Under the pieces are notes generated by a model. The model saw only the letters and a list, made by a program, of their open reading frames with translations. It did not search any database and had not been told where the DNA came from. A stretch of DNA of 64,000 bases, taken from the NCBI GenBank assembly GCA_021292165.1, contig CM037878.1, positions 930,001 to 994,000 of the forward strand, written 5' to 3'. The position numbers and the translations under genes are program-made. This document shows, one piece after another, positions 9,691 to 22,032 of this stretch. Source of the stretch: Shinisaurus crocodilurus (Eukaryota; Chordata; Lepidosauria; Squamata; Shinisauridae). Position 1 is the first letter of the stretch; each line of letters opens with the position of its first letter.

Positions 9691-12283
9691 TTCTTTTTTC
9701 TTTTGCTTACCCCAATCAGGATGCTACTTCCCACCTCATTCTCTATTGTCCCTACTCTAAAAAAGGGTTTCCTGTATGCCCAATTAGGGGAGAATGGCCC
9801 CCTCTTAACAAAGCACCCCAGGGAGTGACCCAGGCTTTCCTGCCTGGCTCTGGTGCAAAAGAGAAAGGAAATCCATGAGCTGGGACCAAAGGAACTCATG
9901 GTTTCCTTTAGTATCAAAGCACTGATGTCATTAATCTGGTTCCCAGGTGAAATTTCTATCGGACGAAGAAGAAGGAGCCACGGGAAGTGTGACCCAGTCC
10001 CCAGCTCTTACTGAGGTGCTAGACTTGTGTCTGAGCTGTGCGGCTTCAGACCGGGTGTTCCAGAGACGTTTGGGGTGCAGATTGATATAGACTCCAATGG
10101 CAAACTGAGACTGCAGAACTGCAAACAAAAAAGCGTGAACTAGGAACCCATTCCAGCCCTCTGGGAGGGGCCACAGCTCAGCGGAGCAAATGTCCTTTCC
10201 TGTGTCCTCCTCGCTATCCATCATGTATTCACACATGCACACAAACACATGGCCCCCCTTCCTCCTCCTCCTCCTCCTCCTCCTCCTCCTCCTCCTCCTC
10301 CTCCTCCTCCTCCTCCTCCTCACAGCAAGCACACGGAAAACCAGACTCACTCACCTTCAGGCTCCCTCCAAACCTGCCCCCCCAACCTGTGCTACCCCTT
10401 CTGTACACGGCCTGCGGTCTCCAGTTAAACTGCCTTGTGGGAGGAAGGAGGCAGGCAGGCAGGCAGGCAGGCATGAAGCACCAATGGTGAGGAAAGATTT
10501 CTGCTTTGCACGGGCAGGCAGCTGCCCTCCCTTGGAAGCAGATCCACAGGTAAGGGAGGGCTCCAGCCAACCGGGTTGCCTCTTGAAAAGTTGTGCAACA
10601 CAGCTGCTCTTCATGAGCAGGTCTACTCACAAGTAAGTGCTGTTTCAAGGAGCAGTCTACCTGGAGGCAACATTTCCAGCACAACTTAAGCCCTGTGAGG
10701 AATATCGCTGGGGAGGAAAGTCCTTTTTTTTCTTCCCAGCAATAGCAACCAGAAGTGGAGCCCAAATCAGGGGCGCCACCTGTCATCTGGCATGGGCGGC
10801 ACCAGCCACTTGGAGCCAAGGACAGGATGGGCTGTGGCAGAACCTACAGGGGGGTGGGAGGAAGAATGTCCTTCTGCCTGCTGCAAGAGAAAGGCATGAG
10901 TGCTTCCATGCCTCTGAAATATGTCATTTGTGCAGGCCCAGAGTCGTGGGAGCACTCCTGGCTGCTTCCACATGTGGAGAACACAGGATCCTGCCAGAGT
11001 TGAGCAATCTGGGAAATATGGGGAGGAAACACAGCCCTGTTTGCTGCCTGAGAGCTCTGCTCCCTGCTCTCTACCGCGCCCTCTCCATGCAGATGTCTTA
11101 AGCAACTTTCCGTTCCCTCCCTCTCCCCTGCCCCGCCGCTCCAAGCAACTGCTTTCCAGCAAATTATTTCTGTAAGATCTTGCCTGTGCCATAGACAAAA
11201 GCCCAGGTATGGCGCCTCGGCATGTGCCTGACCTTTCACATCTTTGGACAAATGTGCAGCAAGCGAGAGCGGGCGGCACAAAGGGAGCCCGGGGCTGGAC
11301 GGAGCAGTGACCTTGCCTGCCACAGCTACCTGCTGCTCCACCACAATGGAGACCACGTCCTGGGGAGGATGAGAAAGGGCCCCCGATCATCATGCGCCTG
11401 GCAACCACGGCTCTCTTCATTATCCCAAGCCAATTTCTTCAGAAGAGAAGACAAACCCCTCTTGGATAATAAAGAAGTAACAAATGGAGAAGAAAGGCCA
11501 TTGGAAGGTGTCGTAACCCTGCCCACAGGGAAAATGTCAACATCTGTGTGACTCACTGCAGAACCAGCCACAGCTGTAATGATTCAGTGCGCCTCCGAAA
11601 GGGGAAAGCAAAGGCTACACTGTTCAGTGTTGGGATAAAGGTTGCGGGTGCTTCTGTCCACGCCTTTTCCAGCGCTGCTGGACCAGGCTCTAATGCCCAC
11701 CTACCTGGTTTTATTTGCAGCACTGGGATCCGGAGGCAGGGGCGGGGCGGCCAAAAAAGGAGCCGCCAGAGAGAGGGGGCCCGAGGGAGCCCACCTCCAC
11801 CTCCACACACTGGGAGCAAGGGAAGGAGCCACAGGCTTCAGAGGAAATACTGTTGAACAAGGGTTTCTTTTGACAGTCCATTTGCAGAGAGAACGGCACA
11901 TCACAGGCCTAATCCGCTTAGCAGCGCTGGTGGCATGGAGTGTCGGTGGAAAGGGGGGGACATCTAATGCGAATGTAATGGAGATTTGCCTAAAAGACAA
12001 AAGTTCTTCTTGAACTCTGATCTGGACAGGCAGACGGGTTTCTTTTCAAAATCAGTTTTGGGACAACATTGGCTGTAATCCACATCCTCTTGGAGGTGTC
12101 TAGCGTGTATGGGTCTTAGAGATACTGTTTTATATGATGGGTCCAGTTCGGCCTGGCCAAATGCTCCCAGAAGGGGCTGCTGGGAGACTATTGGCTGACC
12201 CAGTGGCTGGACTTCTGTGGGGGGCCCTTTTAAGTGAGGGGAGGCCGGGGGGCTGCCTTGGTGTACCTGGTCACTGGTCCATC
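9691..12283. other. Unassigned with microsatellites
   Basis: No gene recognised. Holds a CTC run at 10260-10320, whose Leu and Glu runs are artefacts, and a GGCA run at about 10447-10474. A segment at 11266-11353 resembles 35430-35516 and is probably part of a dispersed repeat. Confidence 0.5.
10260..10320. repeat. (CTC)n microsatellite
   Basis: About twenty copies of the CTC trinucleotide. The poly-Leu and poly-Glu runs in overlapping frames come from this repeat. Confidence 0.95.
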
Positions 12284-13240
12284 TATTTATTTATTATTTT
12301 ATTATTAATATTTATTTATCGCCCATCTGGCCGGCAACCGGCCACCCTGGGCGATGTACACAGAATAAAATACATAAATGCAATAAACTACATTAAAACA
12401 ATATAAAAATTTTAAAATCTTAACCCACCCCATATTCCCGCCTGAACAACCAGGTTTTTAATGAGCGACGGAAGCTCATCAGAGAGGGGGCATGGCGGAG
12501 GTCACTCGGGAGAGAGTTCTACAGTACGGGGGCCGCCACAGAAAAGGCCCTCTTCCTCGTCCCCACCAGTCTAGCTGCTCTGGCTGAAGGGACAAGGAGA
12601 AGGCCATCCGTGGCAGATCTTGTTGAGCGGCCCACTTGGTGTTGCTGGAGACGCTCCTTGAGATAAACTGGACCAGAGCCGTATAGGGTTTTAAAGGTCA
12701 AAACCAACACCTTGAATTCAGCTCGGCAAGCAACTGGTAGCCAGTGCAAATCCTTCAGCACTGGCGTGATGTGATCCCGCCGGCGGCTGCCTTTAACCAG
12801 GCGAGCCGCCGCGTTCTGTACCAGCTGCAGCTTCCGAACCGTCTTCAAGGGTAACCCCACGTAGAGCGCATTACAGTAGTCTAGGCGAGAGGAGACCAAG
12901 GCATGAACCACTGATGGGAGCAGGTGATTAGGAAGGTAGGGGCACAGCTGCCGTATCAGATGGAGTTGATACAGCGCCGCCCAGCTCACAGCTGCCACCT
13001 GAGCCTCCATGGACAGCTGGGAGTCTAGAATGACTAGACTACCCTTCAGGGGTAGATGTACCCCATTCAGCACCAGGTCAACATCCCCTAACCTCCCCTT
13101 GTCTAGCCCAGCCTTGCCTGCTTGGAGTGGTAGCAGCGGGGTCTGTCCCGTGACATCCGCTCTTAATGGTGGGGACTGAGGGACGGAGCCTTCCGACGCA
13201 AAGGGTGCGCTTTGTTCCCCCCGCATTTTGACCAGCGCGC
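12284..13240 (-). mobile_element. L2-like LINE, 5'-truncated
   Basis: The minus strand carries the 3' end of an L2-like LINE: the C-terminal part of ORF2 (open frame 12519-13226, 235 aa), a short 3' untranslated region with GCCGGCCAGATGGGCGA, and terminal AATA repeats. The protein shows [20 protein letters not shown] and LHWLPVACRAEFKVLVL, typical of vertebrate L2-clade C-termini, which lie beyond the catalytic palm. No reverse transcriptase motif remains. The nearest relative here is the plus-strand copy at 25376-26023. Confidence 0.85.
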
Positions 13241-13622
13241 CACCCCCACCCCCCTCTTCTTTCCTTTAGCCCCATCTTGAAGAAGCATCTTGAAGAAGCA
13301 GGATTACGGGAAGATGCCCCTGCAGCGAAGTGCTGCCCACGCTCGGCTCGTGGCTGCTACGGCTGTGTCCCACCCACCCACCCCTGCGCTGGTGTGGCTC
13401 TGCTTTTCTTTCGCAGCACAAAACAGGACATGATGAGCCCATCTCAGAGTTTTGCATTGTGGTGCAATAAAAAGGCAGCCCCTGTTTGGAGTCCCTTCCA
13501 AGGAGGCGTCCGGCAGAATGTGATCCCGGGGGATAATGCAGAGCATTTTGCAGAGCAAAATGCGGACAAATGTTTTGTAACTATTTTTTTTATAATGCAA
13601 TAGAAGTTATTTTTATTACTGA

Positions 13623-13862
13623 GAGAGCCAGTGTGGCGTAGTGGTGAGAGTGTTGGACTGGGACTCGGGAGATCCGGGTTCTAGTCCCTGCTCGGCCATG
13701 AAACTCACTGGGTGACTTTGGGCCAGTCACGGACTCTCAGCCTAACCTACCTCACAGGGTTGTTGTGAGGATAAAGTGGAGAGGAGGAGGAGGATTACGT
13801 AAGCCGCCTTGGGTTCCTTTCAGGAAAAAAGGCGGGGTATAAATATAATAAAGAAATAATAA
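13623..13862 (+). mobile_element. tRNA-derived SINE, Sauria-SINE-like
   Basis: A nearly complete copy: tRNA-like head from AGAGCCAGTGTGGCGTAG with a B-box-like GGGTTCTAGTCCC, the central GGGCCAGTCAC segment, and the 3' end GCCTTGGGTTCC then GGCGGGGTATAAATATAAT and an A-rich tail. Confidence 0.88.
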
Positions 13863-14289
13863 TTTAAAAAAAATAATCAGCATCGCTCCTGCTGTCGAGC
13901 ACAGCTGGCAGCTGCGGAAGCCCCAAGTGCCCCCAGAGGCGCACCATCCTCAGCTGGCGCAGCTGCTCTCCTCAAAAGCCCCCCCCCCAGGCGGGAGGCA
14001 CCGCTCTCCTGGCCTGGCAATCTGTTGTCCCCCATAAGAGCAAGAATGCCAGAAGGGCCCTGAAGCGGGACCAGACTAAAACGCCCGTCGAGGCCAGCAT
14101 TCTGCTCCCAGGGGGCACAACCAGAAGCCCACCATCGAGGAGGCATGGAGGCAGCGGCCCGCCCCCGCTGCCCCCTCCTTAGTATGTCTCCAGCATCCAG
14201 TCCTCGGAGGTATTCTGCCTCTGGTCATGGAGGTTTCATCGAGCTAAGAGGTGGGGCTCTGCTGGATCACACCAGAGGTCCATCTAGTC
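13863..14289. other. Unassigned with type-B LINE scraps
   Basis: Short stretches at about 14085-14140 and 14243-14289 resemble the type-B LINE 3' end on the minus strand (CCATCTAGTCCAG). The rest is unassigned. Confidence 0.4.
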
Positions 14290-14410
14290 CAGGGGAGGGC
14301 AACCTGGTGCCCCTCAGATGTTCTGGACTACAACTCCTATAAGCCCCAGGCAACATGATCAACAGTCAAGGTTTCTGGGAACTGTAATCCAAACCATCTG
14401 GAGGGCAGCG
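14290..14410. mobile_element. Palindromic hAT-type MITE, degraded
   Basis: Contains the paired motifs CTGGTGCCCCTCAGATG and CCATCTGGAGGGCAGC, with ACTACAACTCC between, the layout of the fold-back MITEs elsewhere here. It sits inside a type-B LINE tail. No target duplication could be confirmed. Confidence 0.55.
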
Positions 14411-14879
14411 GGTTACTCCGCCATGGACTCGTCCGCCACCCGCTCCTCCCAGTGTCTAGCCAAACGCCTCCAAGGAACCCAGGAGCAGGGCACGCGTGAT
14501 GGCAAGACTGCTTCGGCTGCAGGTTGTTGCCAGCCGCCTTGGAGGCTGTGAGCACGGAGGAGCGATGCAGCAATCACTGACTGGGTTTGCAAACACAACA
14601 ACCCCTCTTGGGTTGTTATCCGCAGTGGGTTGCCATGTTGTTGTGCTAACCCAGGCCCATCCCCGCGGGGTGGCTTGTCCGAGGGCAACAAGCCACCCTG
14701 ACGAACCAACGGTTGTCCTACTAGGCCGAGGGCTTGTGGTACCCACGATGGGTTGTCATGTCATCCGCGCCTGGGCGACCGGCCCCATCCCGGGTCCTGG
14801 GAATCAGCTAGCGAGCCCTTGCCACTCTTGCCAAGCGGCACTCGGAGGCATCTGGCACTCGCTTGCTGCCCTCCCAGCT
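14411..14879. other. Unassigned
   Basis: Has short inverted motifs such as TGGGTTGTTAT and GTGCTAACCC near 14610-14670, suggestive of a decayed DNA transposon. No gene seen. Confidence 0.35.
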
Positions 14880-15800
14880 GCAATCACAAGCTCTTTCCGG
14901 CTCACCGCAGTTTTTTGTCCCTTTACCCTTTCCCCCCGCAGATTGCAAAGTCCAGCTTGACAGCCGGCTTTTGCAATCCCCGTTTTGACAGTCACGGACA
15001 GCCCCTTTAAAACGCCTGAGCAGAACCTTGGCTTGGAGGGTCTGTCAGTGGTTGGCAAACATTTTTTAAATTATTATTTTAGCACACACAATCTGCACAA
15101 AAATTTTCATTTTTTTATTTTTTTTTAAATTTAGCCACATTTGCGCAACTGCAGAAATTGGGACCTTCCATTGGGCAATGTCAGGGGTGGGGATACAATG
15201 CAGAGCGCAGCAGCTACCAACCCTCGACATTGACCCAAACTCCAAACAGGCTTTTTCTTCTCTTTGCTTTCTCTTGACAGCTGTCAAAAGGCAAACTGTC
15301 AAGGGAAACCAAAGCCAAGAGTGATCTTTGCTCATGAAAAGGGGGTGGTGAGATTTACACCCCCTTTGCAGCAAGATCCTCTATCTATCTATCTATCTAT
15401 CTATCTATTTATTTATTTATTTGCCCAGATGGTCCTCAAGGTAATGCACATTTTGCACTTTTCCCCAAGACTCCAGCTGCTCAGGAAAGAGGAAAAGTGC
15501 ATCCCACCCCCTTTTCTGGGGAAACTCGGGGTCCCCTTTAAAAGGGTTATTTTGACTGGGGCATATACAGCATATACAACCACCCAAAAATAATTTAAAG
15601 AAATGTTTGCCAACCACTGACATTCCCTCCAAGGTGCCCCTTGGGCACTTCGAAGGCGCTGTCAGTGGCTGTCAAAATGGGGATGGCGAAAGCTGGCTGC
15701 CAAGCCGTACTTTGTGATCTCTGCAAAAAAAAGGGTAAAGGGACAAAAAGCCACGGCAAGCCAAAAACGGCTCACAATTACGGTGAGGAGAGAGAGACAA
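14880..15800. repeat. Inverted repeat, about 200-bp arms
   Basis: The left arm (14880-15078) and right arm (15588-15800) are imperfect reverse complements. Shared blocks include TTTGTCCCTTTACCCTTT, CCCATTTTGACAG-like and GTCAGTGGTTGGCAAACATT. The 510-bp spacer holds a TCTA microsatellite. Probably a fold-back DNA transposon or two abutting copies of one repeat. Confidence 0.65.
15382..15422. repeat. (TCTA)n/(TTTA)n microsatellite
   Basis: A run of TCTA followed by TTTA, located in the spacer of the inverted repeat. Confidence 0.9.
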
Positions 15801-16120
15801 GTCAGTCTTTCTGCTGTGTCGCCTGGGATACCCGTGGGAGGACTGACGGGGAGGAAGGGGAGAGAGAGGGTGAACGATCCACTGTGAGCCCGATCGTCTG
15901 TCAGGCGCATCATGGATTGTTTGGCCAACAACCAACCCACTGTGGCTTATTGCCATGGTGGGTTAGTGTGATGTGTGAGATTGTATCCAGTGTTAGTCCT
16001 ACTTAAAGTGGACCTGTTGGGGGGTGCCAGTTTGCTTCCTGTTCTGCCACAGGTGCAGAAGGAGCTCGTAGAGGCAACATGCAACATGCTTGTGTGGTGG
16101 ATTGCGCTTCCATCATCTTA

Positions 16121-16294
16121 TTCATAGATTCAAAGGTCTTATAGAGTTGGAAGGGGCCTACAAGGCTATCGAGTCCAACCCCCTGCTCAATGCAGGAAAC
16201 TAGAGGAGGGGGTCTCCCATCCAAGTAATAACCAGGCCTGACCCTGCTTAGGGTTCCATGCTCAGACAAGCTGAGCCAGCGTGAGCCACAGGCC
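16121..16294 (-). mobile_element. 5S-rRNA-derived SINE with CR1 tail
   Basis: On the minus strand the head carries the 5S rRNA internal promoter region, here partly mutated before GCAGGGTCAGGCCTGG and TGGATGGGAGACC. It is joined through CCTCCTCTAGTTTCCTGCAT to the CR1 3' tail GGGGTTGGACTCGATAGCC and ends in TCTATGAAT. Confidence 0.85.
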
Positions 16295-17287
16295 TCTTAT
16301 TTCCTGGGCTGCAAGTTGTCAGGTAGTGTAGACTCGCCCAGAAGAGTGATCCCCCGGCCTGCACTGCTGTGCCACACCAGTGCTGGAGTCACGAACGTCC
16401 AGCCAATCTGAGATCCAGGCCCCGACAGCTTCAAAGTGTGTCTTGGAGCCCCAGAGAGCTGGGAATTAGGCAGAGAGGCACTAGCTGGAGAGATTGGCAC
16501 TCCCCTGAGTTCCTTTTGTGCTTCTCCCCTTAATCAAATCTGCTATTTTGCTACTCAAAATTGGTTTCCGGGGGGGGGGTGTGGAGGGGGGGGGGAAGCA
16601 GTCATTCTTTAGCATGTCCGGTGATTTGTACCCAACACACACACACACACACTCCACCAGCAGCAACACCAAGTGAGTTTTCCTTTGGGAACTACAATCC
16701 CAGGCTTTGGTGTTGACTCCAGGCATGAGTACAATTTCACACCCACCTGTTTGCAGACGAAATTTAATTTGCTCAATTCTTCATGCCCTTTTCCTGCAAA
16801 ATCAGCAACTGACTGAACTTCAGGATTAGGAAGGAAAAAGAGGGGCTTCCTGGACAGATGGGGAATTGTTCCTGGTTTCAGCTAGTGAGAACAAAGGGCA
16901 AGTAGCCAGAGAGGGGCTATTATGACCAAGAATTATTCCTACACCAACGGTTCACCAAACGGTAAAATAGGTAAGTATGTATACCTGCATACGCGCGCGC
17001 GCACCCCCCCCCCCACCATGCAACTGTAATGGTAACATTAAACACATGACCATTCAAAATTAAAGTTTGGGGAAATGTATGGATAGAGAATCTGAGAATG
17101 TCCTCTTGAAAATTCAAAATTTGAGAACCTGAATCCCGGCCCTGCCAGTTAGGCTCTGTTCCCTGCCTAAAGGTTAGTTTCCGTGTATGGCAAAGTCTGC
17201 CTGCCGTGTCATACGGAATGTGGCCAAAGTGTGCCTGTTAGTTATACGCAATGTGTCCCGGGCGTGTGGGTTCCCACCACAGGTGTA
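16295..17287. other. Unassigned
   Basis: No gene recognised. Simple runs: poly-G near 16568-16595, (CA)n near 16637-16653, GC dinucleotides near 16992-17002. Confidence 0.45.
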
Positions 17288-17425
17288 CAGGTGAGGGGTG
17301 GGCAACATGTGGCCCTCCAGATGTTTTGGCTTATGGTTCCATCAGCCCCAGCCAGTGTAGCCAATGCTGAGGGATCATGGGAGTTGTAGGCCAAAAGATC
17401 CAGAGGGCTGCAAGTTGCCCACCCC
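17288..17425. mobile_element. Palindromic hAT-type MITE
   Basis: Left half GGGGTGGGCAACATGTGG and CCTCCAGATGTTTTGG are mirrored by CAAGTTGCCCACCCC and CCAAAAGATCCAGAGG. Loop sequence holds GGGAGTTGTAGGCC. Target duplication not resolved. Confidence 0.65.
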
Positions 17426-17431
17426 AAACAT

Positions 17432-17752
17432 CAGGGGTGGGCAACTTCTGGAGGTCCATGGGCCATGCCCCCCCCCACACCCAGGCCTTGCCACAGGCCA
17501 TGGGGCATTATAAAGTCTGCAGGACACCCCCCCCCTGGTCAAAATTTTTGGTTTGCCTCTGAAATTCAGCAGCAAACTGCTCCATAGGATACAGAGCACT
17601 ACAATGGTTAAATTTAACCCTTTTAGTGCTCCGTAACCACTACGGATGCCTTTCTTCTTTTTAGAAAAATGGGGGGCACCAAGGGGCAGCAGCAGGCCAC
17701 AGTGGGAGGCAGGGGCCTCATGTGCCCGTGGGCTGCATGTCGCTGACCCCTG
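17432..17752. mobile_element. hAT-like repeat, probable
   Basis: Starts CAGGGGTGGGCAAC and ends GCTGACCCCTG, matching the short inverted ends of hAT elements, but flanking 8-mers differ. It abuts the MITE on its left. Confidence 0.45.
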
Positions 17753-17756
17753 CTAT

Positions 17757-18355
17757 AGATGGTGCCTTTAAAGGGTATTCGGAGACTTTAGCCGCTGCAG
17801 TCAGACTCTTGTTCGGTGCACGTTGCTCGGATTACATTACGCGGGTCTTTCGGCAGTTGCACTGGCTGCCAATTGGTTTCTGGAGCCAGTTCAAAGTGCT
17901 GGCTCTGTCCACCTATAAAGCCCTCGATGGCTTGGGGCCAGTGTCGCGGAAAGGCTGCCGCCTTCCATAGCGGGCTGCCTATACTTCTCTGTACTTTACT
18001 ATCTTCATCTCAGGCTGTGCTTTATGTCCCCCCACCCAGTGAGGCGAGGTTGGTGGGAATGCATGGCAGGGGCTTTTCTTTGGCCGCACCCCGATTGTGG
18101 AACTCCCTCCCAGGGGGGGATGAAACTAGCTCCTCCATGGCTTGCTTTTCGGTGGGCAGCGAAGACTTTTTGAAGTTTTGCTCAGCATTCAGTGATTGTT
18201 AGTGAGGAATCAACTGTTGGATCCACAGCCGTGACTTCTATGGCTCCACCTTTATGTTTGTTGTTGAAATGGATTTTACGTTTTGTATTATACCCTGCCT
18301 TGAGGGCCTATTGGCTGAAAAGTGGTATAAGAATATTTTGATAAATAAAATTATG
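17757..18355 (+). mobile_element. L2-like LINE 3' fragment, divergent
   Basis: The frame at about 17780-17950 reads LHWLPIGFWSQFKVLALSTY, an L2-clade C-terminal tract. A later segment reads RLWNSLP. The 3' end has ATTGGCTGAAAAGTGG and ATAAATAAA. Frames are broken, so this is an old copy. Confidence 0.7.
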
Positions 18356-18400
18356 CATGGTGAGGAGAAACTGGAGTGAGAGAGAAATTTCTCCTTCATA

Positions 18401-18572
18401 GGACCTGTGGCTTATGCTGGCTCAGCTTGTCTGAGTGTGGAAAGCTAAGCAGGGTCAAGCCTGGTTATTACTTGGATGGGAGACCCCTCCTCTAGTTTCC
18501 TGCATTGAGTAGGGGGTTGGACTCGATGGCCTTGTAGGCCCCTTCCAACTCTATGATCTATGAAATCTATGA
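18401..18572 (+). mobile_element. 5S-rRNA-derived SINE with CR1 tail
   Basis: Head with AAGCTAAGCAGGGTCAAGCC and TACTTGGATGGGAGACC, corresponding to the internal promoter of 5S rRNA (roughly positions 48-91). It then runs through CCTCCTCTAGTTTCCTGCAT to the CR1 tail GGGGGTTGGACTCGATGGCC and ends in CTATGATCTATGAAATC. The 5' and 3' ends of true 5S RNA are absent, so it is not a functional rRNA gene. Confidence 0.92.
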
Positions 18573-18589
18573 CCAGAATTGGGGGGATT

Positions 18590-18712
18590 TATTTACTTAT
18601 TACATTTCTATACAAAGAAATGCAAAGCTCTCTGGGCAGTTCACAAAACAAGATTTAAAACCGATACAATACAGTACTTAATACAATAGCATACTGAAAC
18701 ATAATGTCAAAA
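18590..18712 (-). mobile_element. L2-like LINE 3' tail fragment
   Basis: Minus strand reads GAACTGCCCAGAGAGCTTT with terminal AATAAAT, like the 3' tails of the L2 copies at 28578 and 48885. Confidence 0.6.
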
Positions 18713-18721
18713 CATTCTAAA

Positions 18722-18862
18722 GGTTTCCTGAATAACACTGATGGGCGGTAGATTCAGGACAGAGAAAAGAAAGTGCTTCTTCATGCAATGTGCATAATTC
18801 ATTGCCACAAGATGTGTCAGTGGTCTCACCCTTGGATCTCGTAAAGAAGGGATTGCACAAGT
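18722..18862 (+). mobile_element. Type-B CR1-like LINE fragment
   Basis: Resembles the C-terminal ORF2 region seen at 34650: GGTAGATTCAGGACAGA followed by TTCTTCATGCAATG and the CACAAGATGTG segment. Short and degraded. Confidence 0.6.
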
Positions 18863-21800
18863 CGTGGAGGCGGGTGTGTGTGTGTGTGTCCATCAAGCTC
18901 TTTGCCAAATGGGGCCTTCCTCGCACCACTTTGTGTCCCGGCTGCGATGGCTCTGACCCCGAGAGCCTGGCCAAGGTTTTCTCCTCTTCACTCTGACTTC
19001 CTCGCTCCTGACGGGCACCGCCCAAGAGATGCCCTGGAGACCCGCAGGCAGCCACATCAAGGAAGCAGAGCGGCTGCAGATCATGGGCAGAGCAGAACAT
19101 CTGGCTTGCCCTGCATGCAGACGACCTCAGGCTCAATCCAGCTCGATGGAGCTCAGGGAACAGAGCTCAAAAACCCCTCTGCCATAGACACGGCGGGGCT
19201 AGGGAGTTGCCTTCTGTTCAGGAAGCTTCGTAGTAGGTGCGGCTCCCAGTCACAAGCGAGGCAGCAGCTGGGCTGCAGTTTGCTGCTTCTGGAGAAAGGG
19301 TGTCCGAGTCCTCTCACAGCCGCAGTCAGAGATGTGTGTTTCTGGGGAAAGAGTGTGTGTGTGTGTGGGGGGGTACCCCACAATCACTTGGCAAGGCTCT
19401 GAGGGGTCAGGCAGGGCGGGGGCAGACATCCGACGTTGCTCGGCTTGTGCTCTCAGCCACAGTCAAGTGTGCTGCCTCAGCGAGTGCGAGGAAGTGTGTG
19501 CGTGTGCAACACTCCTGCTCGGATGTCTCGGCTGCTGACTTGGGAGTGGAGCCAAGCTGTTTTCTTGCCAGGGAACATCCGCTGTGGAAACCGAGGAGGA
19601 GCTGACAAGCCAGCGAGAGCCCCTGGCGCGCGGCCGGCCTCTGCGCGATGGAGCAAACAGGCCCGCCAGGTGTTTCTGATTTGCGTGCTTGGCAGGGATG
19701 CGGTGGGGGGGGGATTTGAGGGGGGATTGGAAAGCCCCACAACGATCATGTCACATCTCAGGGTGTGGGGATTCTGGAATGGATGAGTCCCAGCTGTCCT
19801 TAGACTGTGTGGCTTTGGGCAGGCTGCGGAAGGCGCTGCAGAGATCCCGTCCTTATGTGGCTGCTGCCAGAGCCGGGAGGGCTTGAAAGGCTCCAGCGTC
19901 TATATTCTGGCTGGTCTACCCACCGCCAGAGGCATTTTGACAGCAGACACGAGGAGCAGGCCAGGCAAGAGAGGGCCGCCACGGAGGGCTGGCTTGCAGG
20001 GCTGGCCTGCCACGACTGGGCCCACCCTGCAAGTGGCAAGCCCCTTTTGTACCTTTGAGCTGGAAGGGCTGCCTCTCATGCACAAAATGTGTGTCGGTAC
20101 AAGCCCCGGTTGCACAGCTGCAGCTTTACACTCCAAATGAATAGTCATCTCTGGCCTCCTGGGGAGGGGGACACACAGCTGTTTTGCCCCCGTTGCCGCT
20201 GGCATGTTTGCCGAGTCTCCATACTGAAGCTCAAGCAGGCTGCTCGATGGAAAACGGAAAGCCCTCTCAGGGCAAGCAGGCAGTCGTCTCGGCCTGTCCT
20301 GGCACATCTGCAGTGTGTGGGGCAGAGGGATCCTCCTCCGTGGTTCCATGGGCTGGATCTGCTCAGTCGTGGTGATAGGGGGCCTTTACCTCGCCACTTT
20401 CCCGAGGCTTCTGCTTCCGGAATCTTTGCGGGATTAAGATCAGCTCCTTTACATGTGTTCCCACCCCCCTGGGGCTTTTCTTTCTCTGCCTTTCTATATG
20501 TTCCATTGCGCAAACACAAGGTGGCGCTGTGGAATAGAAGAATTGCGCAAATACATGAGGGTCTCATTGTGGTTCATTTGGCCATTTTCAGATAACAGTA
20601 CACTTTCCTCGCTCTAAAAAAATAGCCGCAGAAATGCTTGCAAAGCACAGGAAAGGCCCTGGAGGATGAGGACCTTGTGTAAAGCACCCGCAAACTACCA
20701 CGAGTGAGTGAGGAATCACAAACCCACAATAAATGCCTCATGCAGAGAAGCCCATGGTGGGTGAACTAGTGACATCTGGTGTTGTGGGGAAATGATCCCC
20801 TGCGTTGTTTTTTTAGAGAGGTTCTTGGAGAGGAAAGTTTATTAGTGAATTCAGGGATGGCATCTGAGCACAGTCAGGCACGCCAACAAGAAATGAAAGG
20901 GAGACTCTTCCATTTATACCAAATAGCATCAGGTAGAGATCAGGTAACAATGAGTCCGTACAAGGAAACGGGAAACGCAAGATAAGAACAAAAGACCAGA
21001 CCTTGCCCATCTTCCAGCCATCATGGCTTTACATAAGGTAATCAGTTCGGTCTAGAGCAAGGGAGACTTGGCTCACAGTGGCCTTCATGGCTCACAGAGA
21101 AGGGACTGGGCCATATCGTCAAGGCCCCCGGGGCATGTTCCTGGAAGGTCAAAGGCAGGGGTGTTCTGACTCGCCCTCCCAGGCCTTCTCCCTTAAACTG
21201 AAGCCTGGACAGATTTTACAATCTCTTTCACCTCCCCACTGACCTGGCTGCGCTTAGGGGGTTTTGTGAGCGTTTGGGAGACGGGCTTGTGTGGTGACAT
21301 GGAGAGTGCTTGGGCTTTAGGTGTCCTCAACTCTGTGGGCACAAATCCCTGATCAAACCACGATGTTCACCACGAGGCCTCAGCCTAACCTCCTCAGATG
21401 TTTGCTGTGATGATAACAATCGCGAGATAAAAACTGTAAACGTCTTTGCACATCAGTTCTCATCAGTTCTATGGAAACACTCTCGGTCAGTGGAAAGCAC
21501 TGGTAATAATAGAAAGCCCTTCAGGAACAATGGAAAATATGTAGTAAGTAAAAACAGGGCAACTCCGGTGAGGCATTGGACTATCTCTAATTCCATCAGG
21601 CCTCACAGCAGCAGAGTCAGAAGGCAGAGGAGGGAAATGAAAATAAGCTGGAAGGCGAAGATGTGAAGAAGATGGAATTGGCAATAAGACAGAGAATGCC
21701 CCGACCTGCTGGCCCTGTGGGGTGGGTGGCCACTTCTGCTGCCTGCCAGGGTCCCAGGGTGACCATGCTCCGTTCAGGCTTCAGGGTATGTACTTTCCAG

Positions 21801-22032
21801 CACAGTCTGTCCCACTGTATCGCTTACACAGAATGTAACCTCTTAGCCTGATTTTTACTCCACTTCCTGGTTCCCCCCCCCTGGAAACAGGTACAAAAAG
21901 TGGCACCCCCACCCCCATTGCTCTGTTCCCATGTGCAGCAAAGTCCCATTAGTGCTACTTATGTGGGGAAACATTACCATCCCTGGTTGTCTGCCTGGTC
22001 ATTAAAAAATTGAGGTGACTGCATAGATGCAC
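18863..22032. other. Unassigned, no gene seen
   Basis: About 3.2 kb without a recognisable gene or named repeat. Simple GT runs near 18873-18889 and 19349-19363 explain some odd frames. Segment 20815-21020 has no open frame of note and could be an old transposon remnant. Confidence 0.45.

Noticed and set aside
10190..10819. Frames with poly-Leu or poly-Glu runs
   Set aside because: They are translations of the CTC microsatellite at 10260-10320.
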